Shown here: in pieces, positions 11,701-23,900 of the stretch | Position numbering within the stretch: position 1 is the first letter of the stretch | Layout of the letters: every line of letters begins with the position of its first letter | Assembly (NCBI GenBank): GCA_011800805.1 | Contig: MPNW01000123.1 | Coordinates: forward strand, 30,836-94,835 | Direction of reading: 5' to 3' | Source of the DNA: Hirudo medicinalis | Lineage: Eukaryota > Annelida > Clitellata > Hirudinida > Hirudinidae | DNA: 64,000 bases | Notes under the pieces: model-generated | Told to the model about the DNA's origin: nothing | Seen by the model: only the letters and a program-made list of their open reading frames with translations | Databases searched by the model: none | Program-made: the position numbers and the translations under genes

Positions 11701-13597
11701 TGCCAGATCGCCGTACATCCTGCCTGCCGGATTTTGTTTGGCCAATGACCTTAAACTTGTGCCTCCCATAGGTAGTCATGACATAAAAGTTTCAAACTAT
11801 CTTCTTAAAGTAAACAACATCCCTTTGAGTTACTTGTCAATGGCATAAAATAGTATCTTAGTTTGTAACGATACACATTAAGCTTGGAGTGTTTTGAGTT
11901 TCACTTTCATTTAACAATTCAAGGCTACAATGGGCAATTTGACTGGAAGGAATATTCAGAAGCAACAGGATCCATGATGGCACCAATTGTTTTATTTTCT
12001 GCTAGCCAGGTCAGCTTTTAATTATTTTTCAGGGAAAATGCTGAAGTAGCTTCAATTTGTTTTGTTTTTTAAATTTCAGAACAAACCATTGCACAGGTTT
12101 GAAGCTAGAATGAAGGTGGAAGCTGCAAATTTACTCAACCCAAAGTTTGTAAATTATTTTGATTACCTTGATCAACTGTCGCCCACTGAAGTATTTAGTC
12201 TCTGGCAGTGTCGCAATAATACTTCGTTTTTGTTGGTTCAAATGTTGGTTCTTCACTTTGTGAAGGGTTCTAAAATCTGGTGCTAGGTTATCGATGGAGA
12301 GTGATACATTTGTCTTTGTTATGTCAAGGCAAGTCTGCGTAGCAACCATCACAAAGATTGCTGGACGTTTGATGAGAGTGCGACTGGAAAGCTTTGAGGA
12401 AGAGTTGGAGCAATGGATGGATGTCTTTTCCCCCGATGTTTACCCTGTGGGATGGTGTCAGACCTTCGGTCATCCCCTCGAAGCTCCTCGACCAAAAAGT
12501 CATTTTTAAATATTTTTCTTTTTGATGATATTCGCACATCATGACAACATATTAACTACAATTTTATTTGTTATTTCACAAAGTTTCATGTGTTAACAAT
12601 ATGCATATGATTCTTATTGAAGATATTGCTTAATTTGGATGATTCAGTGGACTGATTGTTATCATCTTTGTAGTGACTCCCCTCATGCACCATAAAATCA
12701 TTAAGAAGCAGAAAAGAATGTCCTTGACTAAAGGGAGTCGTAAACGTGGGTGCTTTGTCATTTGCTTGCTAACCTTTTGATCGATGACTTCACTAAGAAA
12801 CAAGGTTGCTCTATGTTGTGTCATATATGTTTGTTTATATACTGCTGTATGTGAGTATCAGGGTGCTTAGACCATTTATGTAGTGCCGGCTCCCAGGGGG
12901 CGATTCGTAGCAGTGCGACCTGGGTTTCGGACTCGACATGTAACGACCGTTGCTTTTACCATCATTCACAGGAACCAACTTACTACCATCTGAGCCAACT
13001 TGTATGCCATCCTATTCTATGTTGTCACTTTTTCAGGCAAAAAGAGTCGACCTCATGATCACCACGGTGACGAAGACTCCTCCGACCAGGATGATGAATG
13101 CATTTCAAACACTCTCGGGGATAATTCTGAATGTGGTCAGATTTTGATTCTTGACTTCTAAGAGTGTTACAATATATCACACCAGTTGGGGATGTTGTCA
13201 TCCTCCTCTTATGGCTTGCCGACAGTAATGATACTTAAAATGATGAACGATGATTTTAGAAAAAGGTGAATCTGGGAAAGATTTCCTGTCTGAATCCAGT
13301 CCCACCTATTCGCCATATGGTTGTGGATTCGATGCTAAACCCGTGGAGAAGAGTAAAAGTTCAGATGATTCGGATGGAGATGTCATCTCCAAAGTGTCCT
13401 CGTTCAGGTCTTCCGAAATCGAAAGAAAGAACATTTTCTCGCAGTTGTCCGATGAAAAGTACGAAAACAAAATTTCCACGTCGCTATTTGATGAGAGCTC
13501 GACCGCACCCTCGAGGAATGAGATTGGCGAACAACCTGAGACAGCCTTTACTTTGTTAAAAAGTGGCCTAAAGGCCAGTCAGAATCTGATTCTATGA
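8721..13597 (+). CDS. FCS zinc finger plus four-MBT-repeat chromatin protein (L3MBTL2/MBTD1 type)
   Basis: Model of 720 residues. Exons: 8721-8826, 9441-9580, 9743-9818, 9928-10004, 10129-10246, 10511-10645, 10734-10969, 11107-11203, 11270-11349, 11432-11771, 11924-12009, 12080-12144, 12329-12498, 13037-13135, 13260-13597. An FCS-type zinc finger (QCEFCNIIAP, then KRFCSCVCSRSF) is followed by four MBT repeats: repeat 1 from FEWGEYLEMEDACAAPVGYF; repeat 2 with KVEVISKHNL and VIHHIGWS; repeat 3 with GMKLEVVDPSNPASICAATV; repeat 4 with CVATITKIAGRLMRVRLESF and DVYPVGWCQTFGHPL. The order FCS-4xMBT without a C-terminal SAM domain fits L3MBTL2/MBTD1 better than Sfmbt. Family members sit in repressive PRC1.6 (L3MBTL2) or the TIP60 acetyltransferase complex (MBTD1). 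The fourth repeat, normally the methyl-lysine reader, has lost its pocket residues. The last about 145 residues are acidic, Ser-rich and unique. The donor after exon 12 (GTTTGT) is weak; it was chosen because it restores phase and alignment. Confidence 0.88.
10266..10358 (+). repeat. 26-bp tandem repeat in an MBT-gene intron
   Basis: About 3.5 copies of a unit containing AATACTAATCACTCATGG followed by ATCTAA lie in the intron between exons 5 and 6. Copies differ at one or two bases next to the unit boundary. It is a simple local minisatellite. Confidence 0.85.
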
Positions 13598-15480
13598 TGA
13601 AGAGTGCATTGTTTAAGACTGACTGTGATGTTCTGAGTGACTGATGAGAAAATGGATGAACTATTAAACAGTTTCCTTGTACACATTGCATTGACATGCT
13701 GCTATATGGATTCATATAACTGCAAAATTGGGATGTCGTCTTTGTCTATTGGTTGTTTTCACACAGATGATTTTGATGAGGTGTTTTAATGCTAACGATG
13801 ATTCAACACATTTGTTCTCGTCTAATGAATTTTTTTTTATATTTATCCATTTTATCAATTTAATGAAGTGCTCAATCCTGTAGCCATCCAGTAATGCTGC
13901 AGGTTGGAATTATTGTTTTTTGAGTTTTATACAATTTTTTCAATTGCTTAGACATATGACTTGAACTTATTGTTTTTCCAGTGAATCATCAATCAGCTTT
14001 ATTCAATTTCTATCGGCCACTTCATTCAAAAATTATTAAAGCTTTGTGGCGTGCGTATTTTGTCGTGCATGGCATGATCGCCCCTGCCTGCGCTTTTTAA
14101 AAATTATTTAAAGATAAATCGAGCATGGCTCACTGAAAGGGAATTGTTGTGAAACTTGATTGATTTGGAGCACATGTTTATATGTATATATTCGTATTGT
14201 ATCTTTCCACTTAAGGATGCACTATGCAATCGGTGTTGTACATGTTTGTTTTCTCTTTTACCTGCTTCTGAACACCTCTCTAGTTCTTATACATAAATCG
14301 TCATAGCACGGGCGAAGCCAGTAATTCTGTCGTACGTCCGGTTCTTTCAAACACCGCTAACGTGAGGTGCACGGCCATCCATCTCATTTCATCATGTATT
14401 CACCTCTTGCTAAGATATGGTGTCCTGGTTATTATTTTGATGTAATTCAGGCGATGGTTATGTTTAAATAATTTTTTTCATTTCATGAATTTGTTATTGG
14501 CGATTTTATGAACTGTACATTTTCAATCAACATTTGGCAGCATTTTCTGATATTTCCATATAGTTTGAATATTTGAAAATCAATGAAATGGACTGTTGCA
14601 GAAAATTTAGTCTCATAACATAGTTTTTATTTCAACCTCGCAAGGTGGAATCCAGCTCATCATCACCGAGCAGAACATCAACCTTTGTAATTTAGGTGTT
14701 ACTTAATTCTTTGGAGTGTTTTTTTTTATAAGTTTTGTCTGGAAAATATCTGTAAGAACCAACTCAAGGCATCATTGAATATTCAAATAAATTCAAAAAT
14801 ATCAGATTTTTATTGTCATCGAGATTGATATGTATCCATATTTATCGATATGTTTTTTTGTAAACATTCGACCCAAAAGTCACAAGACCGTTGTGAAAAC
14901 TTAGAGCTTTTGAGGTGAAATGTCAAGTAAATCAAATCAGCTTTAAACAACTTCTGTATGTGAAGACATACCAATTCATGAATGAAAATGTCTTACATGG
15001 ATGTGATGTGTGAGCAAATGATGCTTCAAAGCTAAGGCATTTCAAGGAACAGTACCTGTTTAAAATAGAAAAGTAACACATGCATGCCAAAGTGCTTATA
15101 TGAATGATGAACCAATTGTGGATGCAAGAACAGAAATATGGAGTAATTTCACCGCTAAAAATAAAAACGTAATAAAACAAAAATTGAGACAACAAAGAGT
15201 ACCTCCAAGAAATTAGATTTAAATATTAAACTTGATGATAATACATTTTTAAATAAAAATCGTGAGAATCTAGAGCACAAGAAAATGGTTTCAAAATCAC
15301 AGAAAAAACTGTAATATCACAGGATGTTTAAGAATTTTGTTCACCATGAGAAAAAATCTTTTATAAAAGAAATAAGCATACAATTTTAAGATTCTTTCCT
15401 TTGCAATAATTAGCAAGACCAAGTGTTAATCCCTTATGTAATAAAACATTTAAAAAATGTTCATATACTGCTTTGGCACA
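13598..15480. other. MBT-gene 3' region and intergenic spacer
   Basis: This AT-rich sequence lies between two convergent genes (MBT on +, CRAL-TRIO on -). It contains several AT-rich hexamers but no coding frame with family resemblance. The 87-codon minus frame at 14932-15195 is hydrophobic and Cys/Phe-rich, typical of a chance frame in AT-rich DNA. Confidence 0.55.
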
Positions 15481-16654
15481 TCAGGCAAGAATACAATCTT
15501 TTGGCAGCATATCTATATGGATATATTGTCCAATAGTTTTCCTGTCAACAAAGACAATTTTTTCTGTGGTGTTTGTGCTGAGCCTGTCGAATATCATCAT
15601 CGGGAGATTAAAAATAAACTCTCTGCAAGCACTGTCGACATGCTTATATGCAAAGAAGAGCAAGGCTCAAACAATACTAAAAAATAAAAATGAACTCACC
15701 AAGGTCGGATAACAGTCCAACAACTTGAAAAGAACCAAGAATAATTAATAATCAGACAGATGCCAAGACGCTCTGGATATCTGCGACTGAGGAGCCAAAT
15801 GAGTTGTTGCACAAACTGATAATCCATGTTGGTCATGCCAAAGTCTTGTAGATCAAACACGATGCACAGCGAGTCTATAACATCTTCATCACATTTTTCA
15901 CAGGCCCGTTCCTTGAGTTCAAATAAAGCAATTAAAGCAAAATTCATTCATTTAAATATCAAAATAATTTTTCTTGATATTTATAATAATGTGATTATTT
16001 TACTTTATATGCTTAAGACCGTGAAATAGAAAATGACGGCCTGGTGTAAAAAATGTTCAATGTAAAGTGTTTAAAGCATCATTTATCCTCACCAGCATAT
16101 AGACAATGAATTTTGTCAACTTGTTCAGGTCCCTTTCATAAGCATTGTGACTTTTGACTCTCACAAATAGAATTGGTCTGAGTAAAAAACAAAATGAACA
16201 ATTTTTTGAGAAATACTGGAGTTTTATTTTACATAAATTAGCAATAAACCAGTCTTACCATTTTCATTTGGATTAAAAATCAAAATCTAGATATAACTTC
16301 TCACCTGCCTTTAAGGTCTCTATAATCTAGAAGTACGGCTTTTCTAGTGGCAATTTCTTTCCTGATATCTTCATCTTCCTCATTCAGATTTTCAACATTA
16401 AAATCGATTCTCCACTTGTCATTCTTAACTATCATCTCATAAGCCTTTTCAGCTGTAAGGAAAGCTCTCAAAAATCGCTTCAGTATTCCATTTGAGTGAT
16501 TCTGGTTTCAGTGTAACAATTAAATAGAAATAAGTTATGCCATGTAGAATAAATTCATAACGTATCCAAAGGACATATTTACCGGACACAGCATCTTCAA
16601 CTTCTCAAATTCATTTTCTGCTGATTGATGGCCACCTATTACATGGTCTTCCAT
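15481..16654 (-). CDS. Small Sec14-like CRAL-TRIO domain protein
   Basis: Model of 238 residues read from 16654 down to 15481. Exons on the minus strand: 16654-16583, 16501-16305, 16177-16093, 15911-15700, 15631-15481. The N-terminal helical part has ILKRFLRAFLTAEKAYEMI and DKWRIDF, the CRAL-TRIO N-terminal pattern. The lipid-binding lobe has RPILFVRVKSHN, VIDSLCIVFDLQDF, TNMDYQFVQQLIWLLSRRYP, LGICLIINYSWFFSSCW and TTEKIVFVD, the usual beta-strand and helix order of Sec14 domains. Such proteins bind and exchange phosphatidylinositol or other hydrophobic ligands between membranes. It has no GOLD, spectrin or MSP domain, so it is a minimal single-domain form. The acceptor of the last exon is uncertain; 15631 keeps phase. 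I cannot name the orthologue. Confidence 0.8.
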
Positions 16655-17969
16655 AGTGGCACTAAATGTTTGAAACAAGCCTTCCCAGTACAGTTGTTAT
16701 TGTCCTCGCGCAATAGACGGGTGGTGAATTTATGTAGAGCATTTACTGGTTTTATAAGTGTTTTTTTTTCATTAAACATAGTACAATAAACATAGTAAAA
16801 TTCAAGCCAACAAATCTGTTGGCTTGAATTTTTATCCTTATGGTATTTTTCAAATTGGTATTGGAAACAAAAGCACAGACTTATCAAACGAAAATATAAA
16901 TTGCATGTTTTACCAGAACTCTTTTTTTCCCCATTCAAATCCTCTAAAGTTACGCTGTCGAAAATAAAGCTCTTTTAAATTAAAAGTTTTCTGGTATATT
17001 TTTATCTGAATTGTTCTCATATTGGATTGGAATTGGATTCATTATCAATCACTCTTAAGTAATGAAACTATTTAATAACTTAAATAAATTAAAATATTCT
17101 ATAAATTTTAATCAGTTAATTTGTGAATTTTGATGGAGTGAATGCTTCATAGAAGTTGCGTTAAACAAATATTAAAGTTATTTTAACATTTGTCAAAAAC
17201 TGAGAAAATTGACCAAGACGCTCCAAGACGTTGAGGCGCGAGATACAGGTCATTTTCGGGAAGAGGGTCCTTGTTTAAGCTCGCGACCTCCATGTATCGC
17301 TCTGGCTTCGGCCTCATGTAAGGAAAAACACGAATAGCGGCGTGATCTCTTGGATAGCACGTTGTTTCATTTTCCATCTAACTGCAATGGAGTTTCTTAT
17401 GGGCCTGTGCTCAACCCGTTGATGGGGTGGCAAGAAATATATGTAAGTGGGTCGAATCACTCTAGAAAGAATGCTACATTGTGCTCCGAATTTATGCAAA
17501 TAGGTCACATATTTGTCGCGCCGCGCCGACGAAAGTTGTGAATGTAGTTGAAGCTCTGTAAAGTTGATGGAATGCGGGAGGCTTGAGCCATTTGTAGATC
17601 GTATTGAATTTTGTTAATTTTGTATAACATCGATCTGTTATTAGGTTATCGACGAATGTCGACGAATTAATATAATTAGCTTGCACCACTCGAAAAGTTG
17701 AGGTCTAATCTACGGTACTAGTCGATGTAACAAGGACTATTGGCTCTGAATTAGACTACAGATGCATGTCTTCGGTTGAAGCTTTGCAGGCACGTTTTGA
17801 TAATAATTTTATATTATACTACGGATATTAACAAGGATTATTCACTCCACTTAGTTTTGGGTAAGTCTGGCTTAGCTTCGTGATATGGTTTGATCAAGAA
17901 ATTCACTGAACGTGATGGTGTTTTTATGGATTTACAAATGAGCCATGAAACATGTTTCTCAACATAAAG
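16655..17969. other. Divergent intergenic region between the CRAL-TRIO gene and KIBRA
   Basis: The two genes are transcribed away from each other, with about 1.3 kb between start codons, so both promoters should lie here. There is no coding sequence I can support. It contains a strong 16-bp hairpin at 16797-16832. The region 17.2-17.6 kb is less AT-rich than its surroundings, but I recognise nothing in it. Confidence 0.5.
16797..16832. repeat. Perfect hairpin: 16-bp inverted repeat with 4-base loop
   Basis: The left arm AAAATTCAAGCCAACA (16797-16812) and right arm TGTTGGCTTGAATTTT (16817-16832) are exact reverse complements, with loop AATC. It lies 143-178 bases upstream of the CRAL-TRIO gene start codon on that gene's strand, so it may be in its 5' UTR or promoter. 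Confidence 0.9.
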
Positions 17970-20900
17970 ATGACAGAAGGAAGCACAACTGATGTTCCTC
18001 TGCCAGAAGACTGGGAGGCAGATGGACAGGAAGAGTTTCTCATTCCTATCAATTCAAGGCAAATGTGGATTGGTCAAGCGGGGTCAGTTTACTAGTAAAA
18101 ATAGCAAGCTTAGATTATGTTGTGCTCCTTCCTGCCTTCATTATCACAACATATATTGTTTAGGATAGAATTTAAATATTAAGTTTTAAACATTATTGTC
18201 TCCAGACCATCTTTAGAATCTCTGGCAATGGATCATTCTGGTAATGGGCTGATGTGCAGTTGTGGAGAGGTTTGTGACCCAAGTCTTGGAAGCTACTACA
18301 TTGATCAGACTGGTTTGTTTTCTTGTGTTATGTGATTGATAGGAGTTCTAAAGTATTATGTTAGATATTCTTCTGCTGCAGTTTTATTTTGTTTAACTGT
18401 ATGAGTGAAACTTATTTGCTTAGCATTCACATCCAACTTGTATGTTCCATCTTTCACTGTGTCTTGACACTTATCTTAACATTGTTGATATGAATGTATT
18501 GATTCATTAAAATGAAACTTTACTGGTGTCATTTTATTGTTTCATTAATCCATTCTAGTGACCAATCCCTCCAAGTCAATTTCTTGTGGTTTGAACCTTT
18601 GCAGTTGGTTGTCTCTTAATTAGTACTCATCATCTTTGATTTGTTATGCTTGCCAAACTTTTCATCACTGCCTGATTCAGTTCCTATTTGATGGATGATT
18701 GGTGATTTGTCGGTTGATTGAATCTCAATGGCTGTTAATTGATGTATCAGTTGATAAATTCATTGTATCTCTTAATCTGCTATTGGTTGAACTCTGAAGC
18801 TCTCAAATCTCATTACCTGATCTTCCAGTGCTTAAGTTGTCTGTAGCTAGAAGCATACAAATGTTTGAATGCATAACATCTTAATAGATTTCCCATACAA
18901 TACTCTGTTATTGCTGTTTGCACACATCCTCTAGCTTATATGCTCCTTTATTGTTCACGTGCGTCTCTTTTGTGCCGAGAGCGCTGATTGGTTTAGAAAA
19001 TGCAGAAAATTTCAAATATGCCTTCTTGGCTGGCTGCTCCTAATCTCTTTAGTGTTAATGCTTTTCAATGCTAGGGAGAAGAGAGCTGTGAATGTTCTAT
19101 GTGCTGTTCTTCAGCTTAATAGATATTTCATGTCTCATGCACTAAAACCAAATTAATGCCAGTGGATTGGCATAATCATTAGTAATTCTTTTTTCATAGT
19201 GTGATGTTAACATAATTGTAGTTCCCGAATGCATGCTGAGTCAAATAACTTCGAATGTTGAATGCCTCTTGAGTGTGTGCTCTTCATTTGTTGTTTTATG
19301 GAAGTTGTTTTAATTCATTTTCAATTCATTGCATTCAGAACAATTTATTCATAGGTTCTTTCATTTGTCAAATTCAAATATGCTTTTGTTGATTCCATCG
19401 AAAATGTATTGAATTACTTGTCGTCACTGTTAATTATTACAATAATAATAAGAATTGATCTTGACATCTGTTAGATCCAACACATAATGACATGCGCTTG
19501 TATTATTTCACCGAGATAATTTGGATGTAAAGTAAGTTTTGAAATACTGCTTTATTTGCATCCGTGAGTGTTGTTAATTAAGGATCTCTTGTGCTCCATA
19601 AAAGGATGTCATTTAATCTCCTGAGGATCAATAACAACTGCTTTGTGCAATCAATTCATACAACTAATCTTTCACGTTGTTGTTGCTAATGGCCTCCGTC
19701 TTGCGAATCCCTGCTTTTCTTTGAAAAATGCCACATCAAATGAATCAAATATTTCTGCATTTTATTTGTATTTCTGAGACCTCTTTGCAGGTTGTTTTGT
19801 CAATTGACCGAGGATTCTAGCACATTGTTTCAGTCTTTATCATGTTTGTTGTATCTTTATTGCATTTATGTCAATTATTGAATATTACATAATATATCTT
19901 TATTGTTTTCCAAACTTGCAATATCTGAATTTTGTCCTATTACAAAAATAATATTCATTTATTTTATTTTCCCAAACAAATGGAATATGAAATTATGTAC
20001 TCATTAGAGTTATGATGGTTTCAACATTACATCAATGGCTTCTTTACATTGTTTATGATGTAACAATTGAATAAAAATTAAAAGTTATTTATCATTATTT
20101 TCAATGCTGTTGTAAAGTCAAGCTTAAAAATGTATTATTGCATTCATTAATTCATTTGATTATATTTAAAAAAAAATATTATTTGAAAATTTGTTTCCAA
20201 ATTAATGTTACTTCAGAAATATTCATGAATGTGTTAAAATCTGAAGGAGAATTATATTATAAAAGATTTAATGCTTTTGTTGCTGGTCCTCTAACAAAAG
20301 ACTTGCAGTGGGCATGAATGTGTCATCTACTGATTAAATCAATGTGGGGTTTCTTCAATTTTAAATCATAAAAATGGTCCCTAAAGAGGTGCAAACATTT
20401 TGTAGATGGATTTATCACTTTTTGAAAATATGCCTTGCAATATTTACTGAGACATTTTATGAATACATCATATCTATAATCTTATTTTAAAATTAGTTAT
20501 AATTTAATCAATTTTAAAATGAATTGAAATCTCATTTTGTTAAAATATTGTTTTTGTTCATGCCATATTTTCTCTTGTATTTTAACTAGCCAGTCTTTTT
20601 GAGGTGAAGGCATCTGCCTTAGGACCTTTGAGTTGATTTTATCCTCATGCCCGTTGTTTGTGAATAAATCTGGCTTAGAAGGAATTTGCAGATTTATTAA
20701 TGCAATTATAATAATTATACAGCCTGTCATAATTTTCACTGATTCAATGAAAAATATTCATTTAATAAAATTCATTATTTGTAAAAAAACATTGCTTAAT
20801 ACGTGATTAACAAATATATACATTTTGAAATCATATGTTGGAAATCAAATGATTTCATCATGCCTGCCAAATAAAAATATGAGAAATGATGTTGGTGTCC

Positions 20901-23900
20901 ACATACCAGAAGTGATTCCTGCAAAATTGAACATTTCAAAGTATTAAGCTATTTCAGGGTCATTTGATTAGTATGTGGGTCTTTTTGAATTATCAGTGGA
21001 GTCTTTGATGGAGGGGCCTTGAGATGTTCTTGCTGCCATGTACTACTTGTGGCTTGAAAACATCAAGCTGAAGAATTTGAACCTTGGTGTGAAAACTAAA
21101 AAATTTTGTTTAAAATATTTTGTTGTTTCTTGTTATTTGACTTTTCATGCTAATGTTTTTTGATATTGTTCTGGCTGCAGAACTGAGGATTGTCATTTGA
21201 TCACTGATAAAGGGCTTGTTCACAAGCTTGCATTTAATTGCTTTTTCTTATTTACTTGACCACCAACATTAAGTACAGTTTATAAACCAAATTTAAATTT
21301 AGCCTGGAATTCTGCTGATTGTTATTTTAATTTAGAAATTGTTTATTAAAAATCCTATGTGGGTAACAAATGGATTCTAATAATCTTCCTTTCAATATAT
21401 TTGACCTTCATTTAGTGTTTCACCATATTTGTATCAAAGTGTTGTCCACGCCCTCTATGGATTGATTTGATATTGAACCTGCCCCATTTCTAAAGGACTC
21501 TTCTTTTGAATGGAATGTAATGAAAAGTGAATGGAAATAAGAATTAAATTGAACAAACCAGTTCAATAATTGTATTGCGTTCCTACAGTTAGAGGATATG
21601 GATTCCAGGATTACAATGATATCACAAATGTTGCAATTTTCATTACTAAAGCTTTGGTATCTTGAAACACCTTATAGACTGATTTTGTGTAATTCTTGGA
21701 TACTATTTGACCATAGTACAATGTATGAGTTCTATTTCTTATCCAAGAACTTGAATTCTGTTAAAAGTGAAGGCATTTTCTATCTTAAAATAAATAATTC
21801 TTTATTAAAAATTAATACTTACAATAATCGTTTTTTAATATATTATAATTTTTTGCAAAACTTTTACAAACTTTTCTTTTCATAATTTCAATTGATTAAA
21901 TATTATATTATGTAATATATTATGGCACACTTTTCCAGTGTGAATGATGACTACTTGAAACCTTGAAAAAATTTAAATTGGAGGCAAACAAAGTCTGGTT
22001 TGAAAATTGATTGAAAAGTGATTTAACACCAGTTGTATGCAAGAGTCATTCGAGATTGACCATTTTGTTAACAAATTAAATATCACCTCATTTGGTAAAA
22101 GCGTGTGTTAAACTTTAACGTAAAGTCTCCGTTCACATTTATTTTGTTAACAAACTGTATTTGTCATTAAAGAGTCCGCTTGTGCATAATCGGTAAAATT
22201 TTATTTTCGCTTTTAGAATTAATTTTCCTCAGGTGAATTTTTTTTTAACTTCCATTCCTTTTTTTCAATCAGGTGCTAGCTTATAGTGATAGTTTAAAAC
22301 GTTTTCCTTTAATTTATTTAAGTATAAAAGTATAATTTAAATATAAAAAGTCATTCACTTGAGCCATTGGAAACATTTCAGAGAACGTCGACAGATCGGA
22401 TAATCCGCAGCTCCAATGGAGGATGGAGCAGGAAGAGATGATCAAGGAATACCTTAGCATGGCATACAAGGACCTCATGGTATGTCAGTTTGATGAAACA
22501 GTTTTAAGCTACTATCTTCATCCAGTCTTACCTTTATTAGATATTCTACCTGGACCGCTATTAATTCTAAAGGAATGTTACAGTAAAATAATTTGTGCCA
22601 CCTATCTTATTGTTATCGCAAGCCGCTTTAGACCGAAATTCACAAACAAGTCGTAAGACATAAGGTTTAATGGCTACAAAGTTTGAGGCAAGTAAAAAGT
22701 TGGTAATAAAATAGCCCAACTAATAAATATGATAAATATGGTAAACTCTTTGGCTTAACACACTTAAAAGTGTAAAATTACATTTAGAAATGTAATTGAT
22801 CACCTCTTCGAGCAGTTTTATTTATTCATTCACTGAAAGGCAACTACTGTCTTCCATTCACTTTCATAACCCTCGGTCAAAGTTGGTTGACCTACTTAAG
22901 GATTTTGATAAATCTGTAAGCAAGCATTTGTACAAGTTCTAATGGTATTAATTACAAACCTGCTATCACGCGTTAAGAAGAGTGAATCCGGTAGTTCTTC
23001 GCGACCACATCACACGATCTATTAACTGATATTGAAGTTAAAAATAAGGTTACTGTATTTGAAGGTCACAGCCTCTTCAACTATTTGTGCACAAACGTCG
23101 TTTGCAATCGTTGCACTTTCTAAGCAGAATTGAGCCTGTGCATACCTGGAGAGTGCGTTCCGTGTGTAAACTCACAAAAGTCATCTTCATATAATAATTT
23201 CCATGCAATGTAAGAATCTGATGAGAAGCATGCCATCCAGATCATCATATGATTGCAAGTTTTGGTTGTAGGCCTTCTATTTTCAAGGGTCTATGTAACT
23301 AATTACGACCTTATATAAGGACATCCGTTGGGACCCCTCATTCGGTTGAGCTTAGCTCTGACTGAGGTCTTGACATCTTCTAGTTGATTTCCTCCGACTT
23401 GCTGTTCTTATTCTGTTTTCATTTGTTTTTTTGGGAGGATCTCTGCCATGCAAAGAGAGGAGGTGAGGTTTTCGCACATCTTTCAATGGTTCCGTGAGAT
23501 CTTCTAAGATCGGGAAGGCGACTCTTTTGAGGCGCTAACGTGTCGTATCAGGTGATCAAAATCTATTATAAATGGAGCACTTAGAATTGGTGCATAAGGA
23601 TTGAAGAAGAAGTTTAGCTTCAAAAGTTTAGAAAATAAGTTAAAATGGTAAATAATAAAAAAAATGCATTTTAAACATTTCAGCTCAGAAAGAAATTTTG
23701 AGATAAATTCTTTCATTTTTCTAGCAAAAGAAAGAAATGTGTGGAGTGAAGCAGGAGAGACTGCGCATCGCCAGGGAAGAGTTGAATGCCAAGTTGGAGG
23801 CTCTAAACAGAGCCAGATCTTCTTCTGGCGATTGTGAGCGAAAGATTTTTGAGAACTGATAATTATTATTTTAAATGACCTTTATTTACTGCAATATATT

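Noticed and set aside
12885..12955. Structured, more GC-rich patch that looked briefly tRNA-like
   Set aside because: No cloverleaf with a proper anticodon arm and TTCRA-type T loop could be drawn; it lies in an intron of the MBT gene.
14932..15195. 87-codon minus-strand frame with many Cys and Phe
   Set aside because: Typical chance frame in AT-rich DNA; just downstream of the CRAL-TRIO stop and not joinable to it.
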